Shown here one piece after another: positions 48,230-61,246 of a stretch of 64,000 nt of DNA; position 1 is the first letter of the stretch, and each line of letters starts with the position of its first letter. The notes under the pieces are model-generated. The model did not search any database. It saw only the letters and a program-made list of their open reading frames with translations, and was not told the DNA's origin. The stretch covers positions 3,954,879 through 4,018,878 of the forward strand of contig NC_068351.1 in assembly GCF_014633365.1 (NCBI RefSeq). The letters are read 5' to 3'. The position numbers and the translations under genes are program-made. Origin of the DNA: Diospyros lotus. Lineage: Eukaryota > Streptophyta > Magnoliopsida > Ericales > Ebenaceae.

Positions 48230-50625
48230 TGTAACACCCCGTCTCGCCAGGCGTGTCACTATAAGGGTATTCCCGGGATTTCTTTTTTTTTTCTCTTTAA
48301 GTTACACACGCGCGGTATTTCAAGAACAATCTTCACATGCAGAAACAAAACCCCGCGAACCCCAGTCTTGCCCGTTTAACTATTAAGATCAATAATCTTA
48401 AACTAAACGAGTCTTAACACAACGCAGCGGATACACTAATACCAAAACACCATTGTATTTCCATAGCAAAAATACTTATTACAGATCAAATGATAAAATT
48501 GCTATTATACAACTGTTCATTTACAACCTGAAATACATACTAAAGCCTCCAAACGTTACAACGACTAACAAACTAAGCACCATTGGCCCTCAACCGGCCA
48601 CATCCTTGCCTTCGCAGCAGTCCCTGGCTGGAACATTAAACGTTCCAGGGGCATAACCCAGATTAGATGATAAACATCTAAGTGAAGGCATGAAACAGTT
48701 ATACAATGCATGAAAGACATACGAACATGACATACTGTACGACTTCATGCAAGACATGTCTAACTCGAGATATCACCTTGACATACTTAATCCCTCGAAT
48801 GTCCCACTGTGACACACGTTCACCTGGTCCAACGTTAATCCCTCGAGTGCACCGTCGTGACACCCGTTCACCTGGTTTAACATTATTCCCTCGAGTGCCC
48901 CAGTGTGACACCCGTTCACCTGGATTAACATTGTCCCAATCTCAAGTAGACCTCATCCCGCCCCATACGGACCCAACGATGCAATTTAAATGATATGAAA
49001 ATTACACGCCATGCACCAATAAAACAGTTAATGCAATGTAGCAAATATCGACACAATGATCATAAGCAAAAGCCTTGTAAAACAATCTATGTCTAGGAGG
49101 GTATAACCGCTCACTAGAACTCACCACAGGCACCTAAAAACACTTCCAAGACAAGGAAAAGTTGGAATCAAACCACTCACCTCGAATGTATTCAAATCGC
49201 CTCGATCCTCGTGTAATGCCTCGGTTTGCGTGCCAAATCCCAAATGCTTGAACTTATACTCAACCTCGAGCCATAATACTTCCTAAACACCATATTTAAT
49301 TAAGGAAGCATTAAAATCCATTTTCCTCAATTTTCCATAATTTTCTCTATTTTCTCCCAATTTTCTCCTCGATAATTCCAAAATAATTATTTATTCAACT
49401 ATTTTCTGAAATATTTCAACACAATAAATCCTAAAATAATTAATTAAAAATAATGGAAGAAAAATACCAAAATGCCCCTATCACACGCGCCCTCACGCGC
49501 CTGGCGCGTGTCTGCGTGTGGGAGCTGGCGCGTGCAGCCACGCGCGTCGTCTTCTTCCTCAAGACCGATCACCGGCGGTTGCTCCGATGGCTACAAAACC
49601 GGTACCCCCTTGAAGCCCTTGGAGAATCGATCCAGATGGTACCATTTTTAGGCCGAAAGCTCGCCGGAAAATGGCCCAAACGGCCAGTTGCAGGTCCGGC
49701 GAGGCGGACCGCCTCGCTTCTTCGAACAGCCTCCAAACCTTGACGAAAATGCTCCAAATGCTCCAGAACCCTTCTAATCGATGTAAGGAGCAAAAGCCCC
49801 TTAACCACTCCCTTCGATTTGCTCCCCATCGCGAGAAATTTGAATGTTAATTTTCGGCCAAAACCTAGGTTTTTATAGCGAACCTCCGGCCCATTTCCGG
49901 CCAATCAGCGACCGAGGCTTGGCTTACAAGTTTCCTAGCGCCGGATACTACCTCCCCCGAACCACCCTCGGCCGTCCCATCGCCTGAAACGACCTCCACG
50001 TGCGGCGGAAGGCGGCGGCCGAAATCCTTCTTGCGTTCACACTGTGCAGCTTTTGTTAATTTGCACTTTAGCCCCCCCTAATTTCATCAATTCTCAATTT
50101 GGCCCCTTCCTTAACACTCCTAATAAATCCAATTATATCACCATGTCCCGCAAGTTTAGTACATCTCATTAGACCCTCGAAACTCCTGAAAAATTACCGT
50201 TTTGACCTCCCTCGGGTAAAATTAGAAAATTGCACTTAGGCCCGATTGGTCAAATTGACCTTAAATCCATTTGATTCAACCCGAAATCGCTTAAGGGTTG
50301 TTCTACACATTAAATACTAGTCCTTGACGCGCTCCGTTGATCTTCTGGACGTTTCCTACGTCGATTCGATTTTCTCAGCCCGATCGACAGCTGTACCGAA
50401 AACTGTTCCCGATCCCACTTCTTTCATCACTAAAAATCATAATTCGAATCACTTGTCGATACTGTACAATTTTCTTTAGCTATCTAAGGTCCAGGTTACT
50501 CCCTCCGACTGATTTAATCATCTAAGACTGCGTTAGTGTGTCCTAAAGCCTTATTCTTTTGATAATTCCACTTGTACCATTCATCAAATATCATCTATAC
50601 TCTTAATAATTTCCCGGGTATTACA
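48230..50625 (-). repeat. LARD-like 5' LTR
   Basis: 2396 bp, the same length as 41373-43768 and with the same reading in every stretch compared, including all the short open frames. This is the promoter-bearing LTR for the - strand. Confidence 0.93.
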
Positions 50626-52896
50626 CCCGGTGTGACCGGTGTTAAGAGGATGAGAAATGGAGTAAGAAAACTTTCAAAAATGCCCTTGAGAATGTGCTAG
50701 ATCCTTGAGATTGAGGGTGCCCTATGAGATGGGTATTTTGGTAATTTGGATAGTAAAGTCCAATAAAGGGTATTTTGATAAACTAAAAATAATTCCTATG
50801 TGGAATTAGGTGTGTAAGTGAATAAAATCTAAAATTGGTATTTATGTGGAGATATATGGGATTAATAAATTCAAAAATGGTATATTGGGAATTTTGGAAT
50901 TAATTCCATAAAGGAATTTAATTATGAAAAATAGGGAAATTGTGGAAATTAGTCCCATTAAATTAAATGGGAAAGAAATTAATTATGTCTCTCAAGTGTG
51001 ATAGTTATGAAAATAGTCTCATTTAATTAAATGAGAAATTCAAGAGATTTAATGGATGAGATGTATTCTTGAAATAGAGAATAAATTCAAGAGTGGGGAT
51101 TTAAAGAGAGGAAATGGCATGGATTGCCAACCTATTAAAAGGTGCTTTCTTTAAATGGTGGGGATTAAGTCTTGAAAAGACCAAATAATCCAATGAATGA
51201 GATTAATCAAGACAAAAGCACATGGATTGTGCTTTCTTGTGTGGTTAGGATTTTCTCTCAAAAAGCAAAGGGGAAATCAAGGGCAAAGATGAAGCCTTGA
51301 AATTGAGATTTCAAGACAAGAGAAGTATAAAAAGGAGAATAGAACTTTTATCTCAAATTTTTGCCATTTGAAGAGCCTTGAAGAAAGAAAGAAAGAAAGA
51401 GAGGAGATGAAAGAAAATAAAAGAAAGGGGGAAGCTTTCCAATGAAAGGGAAAGAGAAGAAGAAATGTATGGTTTCTACCTAAACATGGTGTAAGTTCTT
51501 TTATTTCTCTTATTGGTGGCTTAGTTCTTTAAATTTTTCTTTAAGGGTCTCTTGGGAAAAATGGATGGAAGGAAGCTAGCAAAGGTTTAAAGCTTCAAAG
51601 AAAAGAGGTAAGGGATGGCCCCATGGGAGGGTGGCCTTGCAATGTGTTGTAAATATGTTTCATAAATGTATATGTTGCATTTGGCATATTCTTTTATGTT
51701 CATGAGACTTGTAGCCATAGGTTAGTTTGGGAACATGGTTGAAATGGTGGGTTGATGCCTCTAACCTTGGAGGGTTGTGAGGGCAAAGAAACCTAGCCAC
51801 ACTTGCATGCATTTGACATCATATAATCTTGTTATGTTCATATTTATTTGGCATTGCACCCTTATTGAGCTTAATAACTCATAAAGTTTTTACCCTCACA
51901 TGTAGGTTATGAAAGCATGGTAAAGTAAAGGCAATGGTGGAATGGCATATGAAAGCATGGAAAGAAGATCCAAGAATAGGGTGTAGCATATGAAAGGCCT
52001 ACATTGTTGTGATTAGTTCATGCCTTGTAATGTATTTGGTTGTTAATGGCTTGTTAAAGCCCAAGATCATGTGTGTATTTCATATCTTGGAAGTATTTGA
52101 TTTTATTTTAAAATGAGATGTTGGCTTATGGCATGTTGAAGCCTAAGTTGTGGTGTAAGTCTCATTGTTGGGTGTGTTGTGGGAAGCAACCAAGAAGTAA
52201 AAATAAAATGATTTTGTTGGAAAATTAAGTCAAAAATTGGATGAAAGTGGAGTCTTTTATTTAATTAAATTTCTAGAAAAATTTGGGGTTTAAAGCCCAA
52301 GAGAAAGAAAAAAAAAAAAAGGGAAGAGAAGTGAGCAGGGGCAGCAAGCAACAGGTAGCAACAGGGTGCAGGCAGGCGGGCGCACTGCCAGCGCGCAGCT
52401 GGGCCTCGAACGGGCTCTGGGGCACCCCGTGGGCCCCACCAGCCAATTTTTTTAAAAAAAATTAAAATTTTTGGGGTAATTCTTAATTGATTTTGGGCCC
52501 AGGAGGAATTTTCAAAATAAAAGGATTTTTTGGGGCATTTTGGAGAATAATGTCGAAATTGTGAAAAATTAAAAATTTGAGTTTTTCCTCCAAAATGATT
52601 GATTTTAATGGTGATTTACAGAGCCCGGAAAAATTCTTGGATGGAAAAAGAATTAAATGCAAATAAGAAAATGGCGGTTGGGCATCTTCGTGAGTTTTCT
52701 TTCAACCAAATGCGGTGTGGTTGAAGCCCAATTCTGCTAGTGAATCCTGGGGTTGAGGGAAGAGAAGGACGAGCCTAGTTCCCACCTAGGGCGTTTCGTC
52801 TTGAAATATGGTCCACCATTCACCAAAGATCGGGCAGGTGGGCAATTCGGGTAATTGTTCACGAATAACACCCGTAAGTGGGAGCGAGGCATTACA

Positions 52897-52970
52897 GTTT
52901 AGTTGTTTAGGACTTGGTTGGAGTGCATGGAAAGTCAGACACCCATTGGTATAATAACATATCAGCTAGG
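52897..52970 (+). pseudogene. FAR1-like pseudogene, middle fragment
   Basis: Directly after the solo LTR the frame reads LFRTWLECM and PIGIITYQ, matching the MULE/FAR1 transposase motif that follows TLVWLFRTWLE. It joins the end of the 5' part (TLV at about 41355) once the LTR and one GTTTA are removed. It is cut off at about 52970 by retroelement DNA. Confidence 0.8.
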
Positions 52971-53631
52971 CTCTGTCACACAGGACTAATTATCCATGAT
53001 TCGATCATCCTCGATAACCACAGTTATCATATCTTTCATTGTAAGGATTTTGACTAATGACCTCAAATCAACAGTCCCTAAATATCTAGGATCCATAATC
53101 ATGGTTACCGAGTTAACCTTACATCCGAATCACATCATTGGATCCTAACTTCAATAGCTAGATCATTTCGCTTATACCAGCTTCCATCAGGCTTCCACTA
53201 TTTACTGAGAATAGTAATTGTATACTAGAATAGTGTCTATTCGTGAATAGTACACCAGGTAAGTTCCCAAGAAAGAGAGATGGATCATAAACGGACACAC
53301 TTAAATATCAAGTCTTTTCTTAGCCAAAACTTTCCTAAACATGCATTTTCATTATACCACACTTAAATCCAATAACCTTTAAGACTTCAACCGAACCATT
53401 AGTCTAGGAATTTTTAAGTAGGGATTTCATCTTACGAATCATTAGTCTTTTTTCCTCTAAGCCTCCACTTGGGATTTCTACTAATTGGCTCTAATTGAAT
53501 CAGATTCTCTTAAGTCTCCAAATTAGACTTCTTCTAAGTCTCCAAATAACATTCCGCTCTAATATCAATTATATCAGAGTCACTTAAGACTTTTCCTATA
53601 TCTCTGAATAAACATTCTCTCTGATACCAAT
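52971..53631 (-). mobile_element. Truncated interior of a LARD-like relative, with PBS
   Basis: It matches the 5' leader of the LARD-like element (47320-48229) at low but clear identity, including AAGACTTCAACCGA and the closing CTCTGATACCAATTG, the PBS on - (TGGTATCAGAG, 53619-53629). The rest of the interior and the 3' LTR are missing. It carries no coding frame. Confidence 0.75.
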
Positions 53632-56067
53632 TGTAATACCCCACTTTCTCGAGTGTGTTATAACTTAGGACAATTATAGGATAATAAATTTTTTTCTTAA
53701 AAATTATTGCTAAACCATATCATTTCTCATATCCATTCCAAATTTTCATACATCTATCTCGAAAGAGAATTATCATAAACATCAAATGCGGAAGGTAGAA
53801 TCGAACCTAACATCTTAACATTAATCATAAATCAATTCTTACATTCTCATTAACCATAATTAATGTTATACATCATCATTTCTCAAAACGTTCAAAATTC
53901 AAAGTAGCAAAACTTAAATACATGGGCTACATAACATACATTCAACTTATCATACAACTCATTATGCACTTTGTGAAGTGTCATTTCATGCCTCATTCAT
54001 AATCGTTTATACTACAATCTCTATCTGGAACATTTGAATATTCCAGGGGCAAAGCCCAAGTTAGATGATAAATCATCTAAGTAAGGGAACAAAACATTTA
54101 ATGCTCATGTATGTATGCAATACACATAACATCGTAACTCTCTATTTGGGTCGACCGTACCTTAAGATTACCCGTCATTTTTTACAGTCTCTTTACCAAA
54201 CCAAGGTGTATGGATGCACCATTGGCAAAGTAACGGCACCAATACCTAATCCCAAACCCATGCAACATATGACCGTGAATCTCATCATGCTCATATGCAT
54301 ATTTTATCATCAATATATGTAAATGCAATCTATATGATATACTCACATCAAGGCATGACAACATGACAAAATCATTTACATAAAATCAGATTTTGAGTCA
54401 AACCACTTACCTTTAGCACGAAGTTCGGGATATCTCGAAAAACGCGCATTACTTCAATTTGGATGCTCGACCTCGATTTTCATACCAAATCTCAAAAGTT
54501 GCACAAATCACTAATCCTCAAGCACAACAATAATATAAAACATATTTATCATGAAAAATATCAATACTCTAATTTCTCCACATTTTTTCCTTCATTTTTC
54601 TCCCATTCTCACTTCTAAAATTTTAAATAAATACCTCCTTAACTATTTTCTACAATCTTTTTCCACAACAAATCATAATAACCTAAGAACTTCAAAAGAA
54701 TTACTGAACTTACCTCATTGCTTCAATTTCACGCAAAACAAGGCTGGTGGATGCCAAAATCGAGACATCGGGAAGGCAAACACCAAATATCTTTGCACAA
54801 CCCTCGAGAACACAATTTTCTAGGAATTATAAGATTTTTTCCACCTTCCACACACCCGCACGTGCTCACACACGCTAGGGCAAGTGGCTGCTCATGAAGA
54901 CCAGCGCGTGCAGCTATTCACCAGTCATCTTCTCCGGCAACGACAGATCTTGATGCCATCGTCTTCTCCTTCCTCAGTCGATCCGAATGGTGTATCATTT
55001 GGCTCGAAATAAGCACGTTAAAGCCTCCGATTTGCTGGCCAAAATCTCGGCATCACGGACCGCTTCCTATCTCCGGCCATCTTCGAAACCATGCCAAACA
55101 ACCATCAAAATGCTTCAAACTTACCAAAATGCATCTACTACTCATGAGCAACAAAATCCCCTTATTTTCGAGCCTCGGTTCGTTCACAATCAGGAGCAAT
55201 TTGAAGCTCCATTTGTTTGAAACCTTCGGCCACCCATCGCTATTTATAGGCAGATCCGAGTAATGAAATGCCCTTGGCCGCTCAATACAACCTCTTAGGT
55301 GCCTCAACCTCCCCTAGATCGACCTGGAATCAACCCTAGTCGACCAAAAGTCCCACTTGCAAAGCTTGACAAAAATAACCGAACTTTCGGTTGGAAATCT
55401 CAATTTTTCGGCCACCCTCGTGGCTATTGTCGGCCAAGACTTAACCCAAAGACGTCCCCAACCAACCCTCGTGGGTTCCCTGTGGCCGATTTCAACGATT
55501 GGAAGGTTGGTCGTCCATGGATGCTTTTTTTGAAAATTACACTTTCATCCCTTGAATTTTTGAAATGCCATTTTGGCCATTTCCACAAGGCTCCCAAATT
55601 TTCCAAAACTCCTGTTGTGACCCTCGTATTCTAACCTTCTCATTTGACCCCCAAAGTTTTGGAAATAATGTCGTTTCGACCTCCCTCTAGCAATTTCAAA
55701 AAACTATACTTAGGCCCGAATCTTCGTTTTGGTCATAAACCCTCTCATTTCTTCCTGAAACTGCTAAAGGGTTGCTCTACATGCCGAATATGAATCCCAT
55801 CAAGATTCTGTTGACTTCCCAAAAGTCCCCTATAATATTTTGATTTTTTCAGCCTGAATCGCAGTTGCATTTTAGTTGTACCGAAAATCGTTCATGATCC
55901 AATTATTTCTGATACCATAAATCATGCCTCAAAATGCTCGTCAAACTTGTATCATTTTTCTTAGATATCTCGGCTCCAGGGCACTCTATGCAGTCGATTC
56001 GGTACTTATAACTGCTATCAAGTCAATTTTTCGGCATCTTAAACTTATTTAAATTATGTGGTAATCT
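53632..56067 (-). repeat. Diverged 5' LTR of the truncated LARD-like relative
   Basis: On + it starts TGTAATACCCCACTTTC right after the PBS and ends near GTGGTAATCTCA, a decayed form of the GGGTATTACA end. It has the AGATGATAAATCATCTAAG block and the hairpin CTGGAA...TTCCAG at 54025-54046. It is about 2.43 kb, close to the 2396 bp of the intact LTR. Open frames such as 55299-55634 show no protein domain. Confidence 0.75.
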
Positions 56068-56700
56068 CATGAAAATATGGGTTCTTATAAGAGATGTGTG
56101 TAGAGCATACACGAGAGTTAAAATCAATTATAATGGTTGGGTTCGCATTCCTGAGCATGTAAGATACGATCAATTGCAAAGTTTATCTGCCAATGTGGTA
56201 AATTTGGTAGTATACGATGAAGAACGTACTTGCGAGTTCATGGAGTTGCTCAAAAATCAACTGAACAATCTGACCATATTAATACCGAGAAGAAGTTGTG
56301 GCAGCAATCTCCTTTCCCAATACAGTGTTCAAATCTCTATTGCAAGGACATCATCCAGACCCATTTTGGATCCGTAATGTATGAAAACAAAGAGATTTCT
56401 TAGAAAACTTCGTCAAAATGGGCCATTGGAAACGAGTACTAATAAAAACATGATATGTTTACAACTCTATTTTAGTTATCTATTATCTACTGGTAGTATC
56501 AAATGTTCGCATATAATGGCCCATACTATTTTTGCACATGTAACTTTAAAGTCAAGCAAAGGAAACCGCCTAATGGAAAATGATGCACAACATGGTCAAG
56601 CTCTAATACAAGTAGCAAAAGATGCAGTAAATCCCATGTTAACCCCACTCACTTACTCACAACAATTGATGGTGCATGATTGTTAGATCATATACTTATA
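56068..56700 (+). pseudogene. FAR1-like pseudogene, C-terminal part
   Basis: A frame at 56069-56290 reads VRYDQLQSLSANVVNLVVYD and EERTCEFMELLKNQLNNL, the C-terminal FAR1 helix region (family form: YxxLxxxxxxLVDxAxxDEE). A shifted frame follows with MKTKRFLRKLRQNGP, resembling the basic tail. The DNA between this and the middle fragment (the central transposase core and SWIM finger) is missing and may have been lost with the adjacent retroelement truncation. Confidence 0.65.
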
Positions 56701-56756
56701 TATTATATTTTGTCATTTTTTATAGTTAAACTAAAATTTGTTATCCTCTTTGCAGG

Positions 56757-56911
56757 GTGCTAACTATCAAGCTTATGGAGTGAATTGGATGCCAACTTAT
56801 GGAATAGCTCAACCATTTATGCTAACCTATGTGCCACATCGATGTCCTAAGGAAGACGAGATGGGGATAGAGCTGATGAACACCAATTTGCTCAAAGAGA
56901 TGTTGCTTTGA
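56757..56911 (+). pseudogene. Possible last exon of the FAR1-like pseudogene
   Basis: After an acceptor-like TTTGCAG (56750-56756), an open stretch of 51 codons (GANYQAYGVNWMPTYG...) ends in TGA at about 56911. It is not recognisable as a domain. The splice signal and position make it a plausible 3' exon. Confidence 0.35.
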
Positions 56912-57404
56912 CCAAATTCCATCAGAAGAGGAAAGAAATCAGTTCGTGCTTTAATCATATATATTGTTTTTGCTCTTGCATTGTGGTTAAGATCCTTATC
57001 TATATTGGATTAAATTGGTTTCCTAATTAATTTTGCAAATTTGTCTGGATAGATGTTGAAATACATGTCAATGATGTCAAGCCAAAGTCTTACACTCTTG
57101 GAAATCATTTCATACCTTTTTCTAGCATATAAATAGTTGCAAATAAACTATTTTTAATTTAATTTAGTTAAAAAATTATTGGGTTCACAAAGCAAATGTT
57201 ATATTTTTTAATTTAATTTAATTTAGTAATATTACACTGCTATAAACCATGTCAATGGGTTCATATCACACGATATTACATCACAAAGCAAATGTTATAC
57301 TTTTGATACTGTCTTGATTCAAATTTAGAGATTGAAATTTTGGTTAACTTTTTATCTTGGGGTGCCATCACTACAGTCACAAGAGATATTGAAGACAGTG
57401 ACAG
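56912..57404. other. AT-rich DNA downstream of the FAR1-like pseudogene
   Basis: AAATTAATTTAATTT-type runs and no recognisable gene. The sequence CAAAGCAAATGTTATA occurs twice (about 57187 and 57282). Confidence 0.45.
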
Positions 57405-60054
57405 TGTAACACCCTAAAATTTTGTAAATAAGCATTTTCATGGAAATATGAAAATTCGTGAAAAATAAGATATCAAAATACCCTGAATAGGTGATCGAAT
57501 CAACTGCGGGAAGTACCCTAGGGATTACATGTCTAAAGAAAAGGGTATGTCAGTGACAAACGTCTCGAGGAAAGATTTATGATGTTGAAAAAAAATAGAT
57601 AAAAAACAGTTTTCGGTACAACTATGATTCAACCTGAAAAATCGAATGGTTGTAAGAGACTTTCGGGAAGTCAATGGAACCCTGAGAAGGTTCACATTTA
57701 GTATAAGGAGCAACTCTTAAATAGTTTTAGGATAAAACAAAAGGATTTACGGTCAAAACACGATCTTATTTTTATTTGGGTCTAAGTGTAATTTTTTAAT
57801 TTTACCCAAGAGAAGTTGAAAAGATAATTTTTCTAAATCTTCGAGGGTGATATGAAGGGTTTAGAACTTATGGGGCTTAATGGAATTATGGGATAACTCA
57901 GAAGGTTCAAGGAGAGGGCTAAAATGCAAAAGAAAATTTCAACTGAGCAAAAGTGTAAATTTTGAAAATGGTTGGAGTAAGTGGTCGGACCTACCACTGC
58001 GCATGGGTCAAAAATTCAGTGATGGGACATCCATCTCTTATTAAGGCATAGCTAAGCATGGTCTAAAAGGCCTGTGGGTGAAGCTAAGGTCGGTGATTGG
58101 TCAAGGCATGATTGGATTTTGCCTATAAATAGGTGAGGGTTTTGGAGTGTTTTCAAGAGATTGGATAAGGGGCTTTAGTTCCTTAGTGTGTGAGGATCAT
58201 TTCTAGAGGATTTTGTGAGGTTTCATCAAGGTTTGAGGGTGTTTCAAGCTTGGTTGAAAAGTCACGATCGGTGCTGGAGTCGGTTTGTTTTTTACCAAAT
58301 CAAAGTGTTTTCAATGATTATTTCGGGCCAAAGGTAGTGCCAAGATGACTGACTGAAAGAGGGCTTCGAGGTGGTGAGGTCGGGAAAGATTTTTGGTCAT
58401 CGACCGGCAAGAAACTCGCCGGAGAAGAAGATGCGAGTGCATTAGACAAACGATTTCACATGCATAACCCACGCGCAAGCTCGTGAGGGATCAAGGTAAA
58501 ATTCTAATTTTAATTTTAAAAATTTTTAGAAAAATATTTTATGATTTGTTAAGGAAAAATATTTGGGAAATATTTTAGGATATTTATTTTGAAATTATCT
58601 AGGAAAAAATAGGGAGCAAATAAGAGAAAATTATGAAAAAATTAGGAAAAATGGATTTTGATATTTCTTTGAATAAATACGATGTATAGGATCGTTGAGA
58701 CTAGAGGTTGAGTAAAAGAACGGTTGTTTGAGGTCTAGCATGAAAACTGAGGCCGAACACGTTATTCGAGACATTCTGAGTTACGTCAAGATAAGAGTTC
58801 TTACCCTAAACTTGGTTTATTTTGGGTGGTTCGACCCTATACTTGATTTATTTTATACAAACGGTTTGACCTGTGATAGGTTGGTTTTATGTGGGAAGTT
58901 CGTCCCAAATTGTTTTATACCTGTGCATTAAGTTTCGTACGTTATAAATTCATACATTGAAATGTTGATTTTATATAACACATGTTACGTGTTGCGGCAT
59001 TGACATGTTTATGTGTTGTCCATGTGCGATGTGGGTTATCAACCTGTGTTGTGGCACTTGAGTGATAGCACTCAGGATGCATGTTAAGGATTAATGTTAT
59101 GTGACCCACTTGGGATGGCACTGAGATAGATATCACCCTATGCTACTCAAGTGGCGGAGCTGAGAGTGGATACTACCTCAGATGTTTGCTCAAGTGATGG
59201 GGCTGAGAGTGGACACCACCACAGGTTCCTTTGAGAAATAGCATTAATGCCGAGATAAATGTTGATTCTAGGGACAGTGCTGATGTGATCCTCTTGTGGC
59301 TAGGTTTGTGTTGAAATCTGGGATACTTTTTGAGTGGGAACGTAGTACCTAACATGACAGTAGGGTAATTCCCAAGTTCATGCATTGATGTTGCCCCTCT
59401 TAAGCATAATTGTGTTATGCTAATGTGTTATTGTGGTTATGTTGCCTTTAAAAATATTTCATTTTCCCTGGTTAGGGTTAAGTGTTGTGTGAGATTCTCT
59501 TGGACTGGGACATGTTGAGATTTATCGATTGTATTCATGGTTTTGCATATATTCATGAAAATATTTTTGAATTCTCGCTTATATGATTCATCATCTAATT
59601 TGGACTTTGTCCCTAGAACATTCAAACGTTTCAGGTGAAAGCAGCAACGCCAAAGGAAATGAGGTTTTCGAGATATAATCGTTATTTCATTGGAAATATT
59701 TAGCATATATTTTGTCTATGATCAAGTTGTTAGTAGTTGTTGTTGAGAAATGAGTCTCTATGTATTTTGTTTTGAAATGTCATGTCAAACAATGGTACAA
59801 ATTCTATGTTATGAATAAAGAAATTACGATTATGTATCATTGAGGTTTCGATCTTACTTTCGCTAATGTGATGATATTAGTTGTCTTAGCTCATTCCTTT
59901 AAGTTAATATGCTAAGAAGGTAGAATTGGAATTGTCGAGAAATGATTTATGTTGAGTGTATGTATGTCGAAAGACTTACGTTATGTGTATGATGAAAAAA
60001 AAATATTTCAAAAATCTCGAGTTAACGCATGTTTGGAAAAAGTAGGGCGTTACA
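57405..60054 (+). mobile_element. Solo LTR (2.65 kb) related to the LARD-like LTRs
   Basis: It starts TGTAACACCCTAAAATTTTG and ends GTAGGGCGTTACA. The flanks GACAG (57400-57404) and GGCAG (60055-60059) are a target duplication with one mismatch. It contains a degenerate copy of the conserved hairpin (CCTAGAACATTCAAACGTTTCAGG, about 59612) beside TGATTCATCATCTAATTTGG, and GTGGACACCACC repeats. No coding region is present. Confidence 0.88.
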
Positions 60055-60450
60055 GGCAGATTGTAAGAAAGACTGTAATAGTGGAAATTTGAAAATGGGT
60101 CAATTGGAGCTGTGTTGAAATGATTGTCATGAGGGAACAAAGACAAAACTAAATTTATTTTTTTATTAGAATATTGTATGTTCTGAAAATAGTTGTTTAA
60201 TTGTGTTGAAATAATTGTTATGAGGGAACAAAGACGAAACTAAACTATGTTTTTTTTATTCGAATATTGTATGTTCTAGAAAATAGTTATTTAACTGTGT
60301 TGAAATGATTGTCATGAGGGAACATAATGACATGTGAGTATAATGAAGCAAAATTTAGTGCTAACTTCCATGATTATAAGATACATATTGAAGACAAAGA
60401 GAAAGTAAACTCCTCATGATATGCACAACTACAACTAAAATTGCCCCCAC
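60055..60450. other. DNA between two solo LTRs
   Basis: Holds a ~92-bp tandem repeat (60111-60330) and otherwise nothing recognisable. It may be the 3' flank shared by the convergent FAR1-like and GRF pseudogenes. Confidence 0.5.
60111..60330. repeat. Tandem repeat, about 92-bp unit, 2.4 copies
   Basis: TGTGTTGAAATRATTGTYATGAGGGAACA starts at 60111, 60202 and 60296. Units share a T-run and GAATATTGTATGTTCT. Confidence 0.85.
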
Positions 60451-61222
60451 CTATAACTTTTCTTTCCCCTTCCCATGCACAGTTCCATTACCCTTTTTAA
60501 TGGTTATGTTAAGGTATATCTCCACGTCGTCTTCATCACTTATCTGTGCACACATTTTTAGTAGTCATGCCAAATCTTCAGTGTCAACCTTTGTAATACC
60601 CCATATCTGTGTGAGATCATCGCGTAATTTGGGCAAGTTTAAAATACCGAAAAGTGGGTTTGATAATAAAATAAATCATCGAATTAGCTGCAAGGAATGT
60701 CTTGAGATTGAGATTTCAAAGGAAAATAATATGTCATTGCTAAGCCTCCCGAGATAGGATTTTTAGCATCAAAAAAAATCAAATCGGAGTTAATTTTCGA
60801 TACAGCTTCAGTTCGGGCTGAAAAGTGAATAGTCGATAGGGAGCACCTTAGAATTTAGATATTTAAAAGAAATGATATATTAGATTATAGTTATTATTAT
60901 TTTTTTATAAAAGATATTATAGTTATCATGTAAAAAAAAAAATCAAATTTCGGCGTGAGGCATGGCCGAACTGGCATGGACGTGAAGGGAAGGGTCTCTA
61001 GCTCACGTTACCCCTTGTGATTGGTTGAGAGAGGCTCGGATTTGGCTATAAATAGCCAAGTTTTGGTTGAAAATTTTCATCAAAGTTCATAATCTTAAAT
61101 CGAGAGTTTGGGAAAGAATTAGAGCGTTTTGATAAGGGGCTTTTGTTCCCTAGGTTGTGAGAAGCAATTCTAGAGATTTTGAGAGTTTTTGGAGTGGTAT
61201 ATGAGTGTTTTTGCATTCAGTC

Positions 61223-61246
61223 ATATATATATATATATATATATAT
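61223..61246. repeat. (AT)n microsatellite
   Basis: An uninterrupted run of about 12 AT units inside the solo LTR. Confidence 0.9.

Larger units (their letters stand above)
41373..50625 (-). mobile_element. Complete 9.25-kb non-coding LTR retroelement (LARD-like)
   Basis: Direct LTRs 41373-43768 and 48230-50625 are each 2396 bp, and I found no difference between them where compared. The duplication CCCGG is perfect (41368-41372 and 50626-50630). On - the right LTR is followed by TGGTATCAGAGCC (PBS) and the left LTR is preceded by ATTAAAGAGGGGGAGAA (PPT). The 4461-bp interior has no frame longer than 153 codons and none with gag or pol motifs. Long LTRs, a working PBS and PPT and a non-coding interior match the LARD class of elements, which move with enzymes from another element. 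The matching LTRs mean a recent insertion, so the lack of genes is not simply decay after insertion. Confidence 0.92.
41361..52896 (+). mobile_element. Solo LTR (about 2.28 kb) split by a nested LTR element
   Basis: The left end TGTAACACCCGG (41361-41372) continues, after the nested element, at 50631 (TGTGACCGGTGTTAAG) and ends GGAGCGAGGCATTACA at 52896. The flanking duplication GTTTA is perfect (41356-41360 and 52897-52901). Removing the nested element leaves 2278 bp with no coding region, so it is a solo LTR. It lies inside the transposase core of the FAR1-like pseudogene. A TGAGC...ACTCA hairpin occurs near 51869. Confidence 0.88.
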
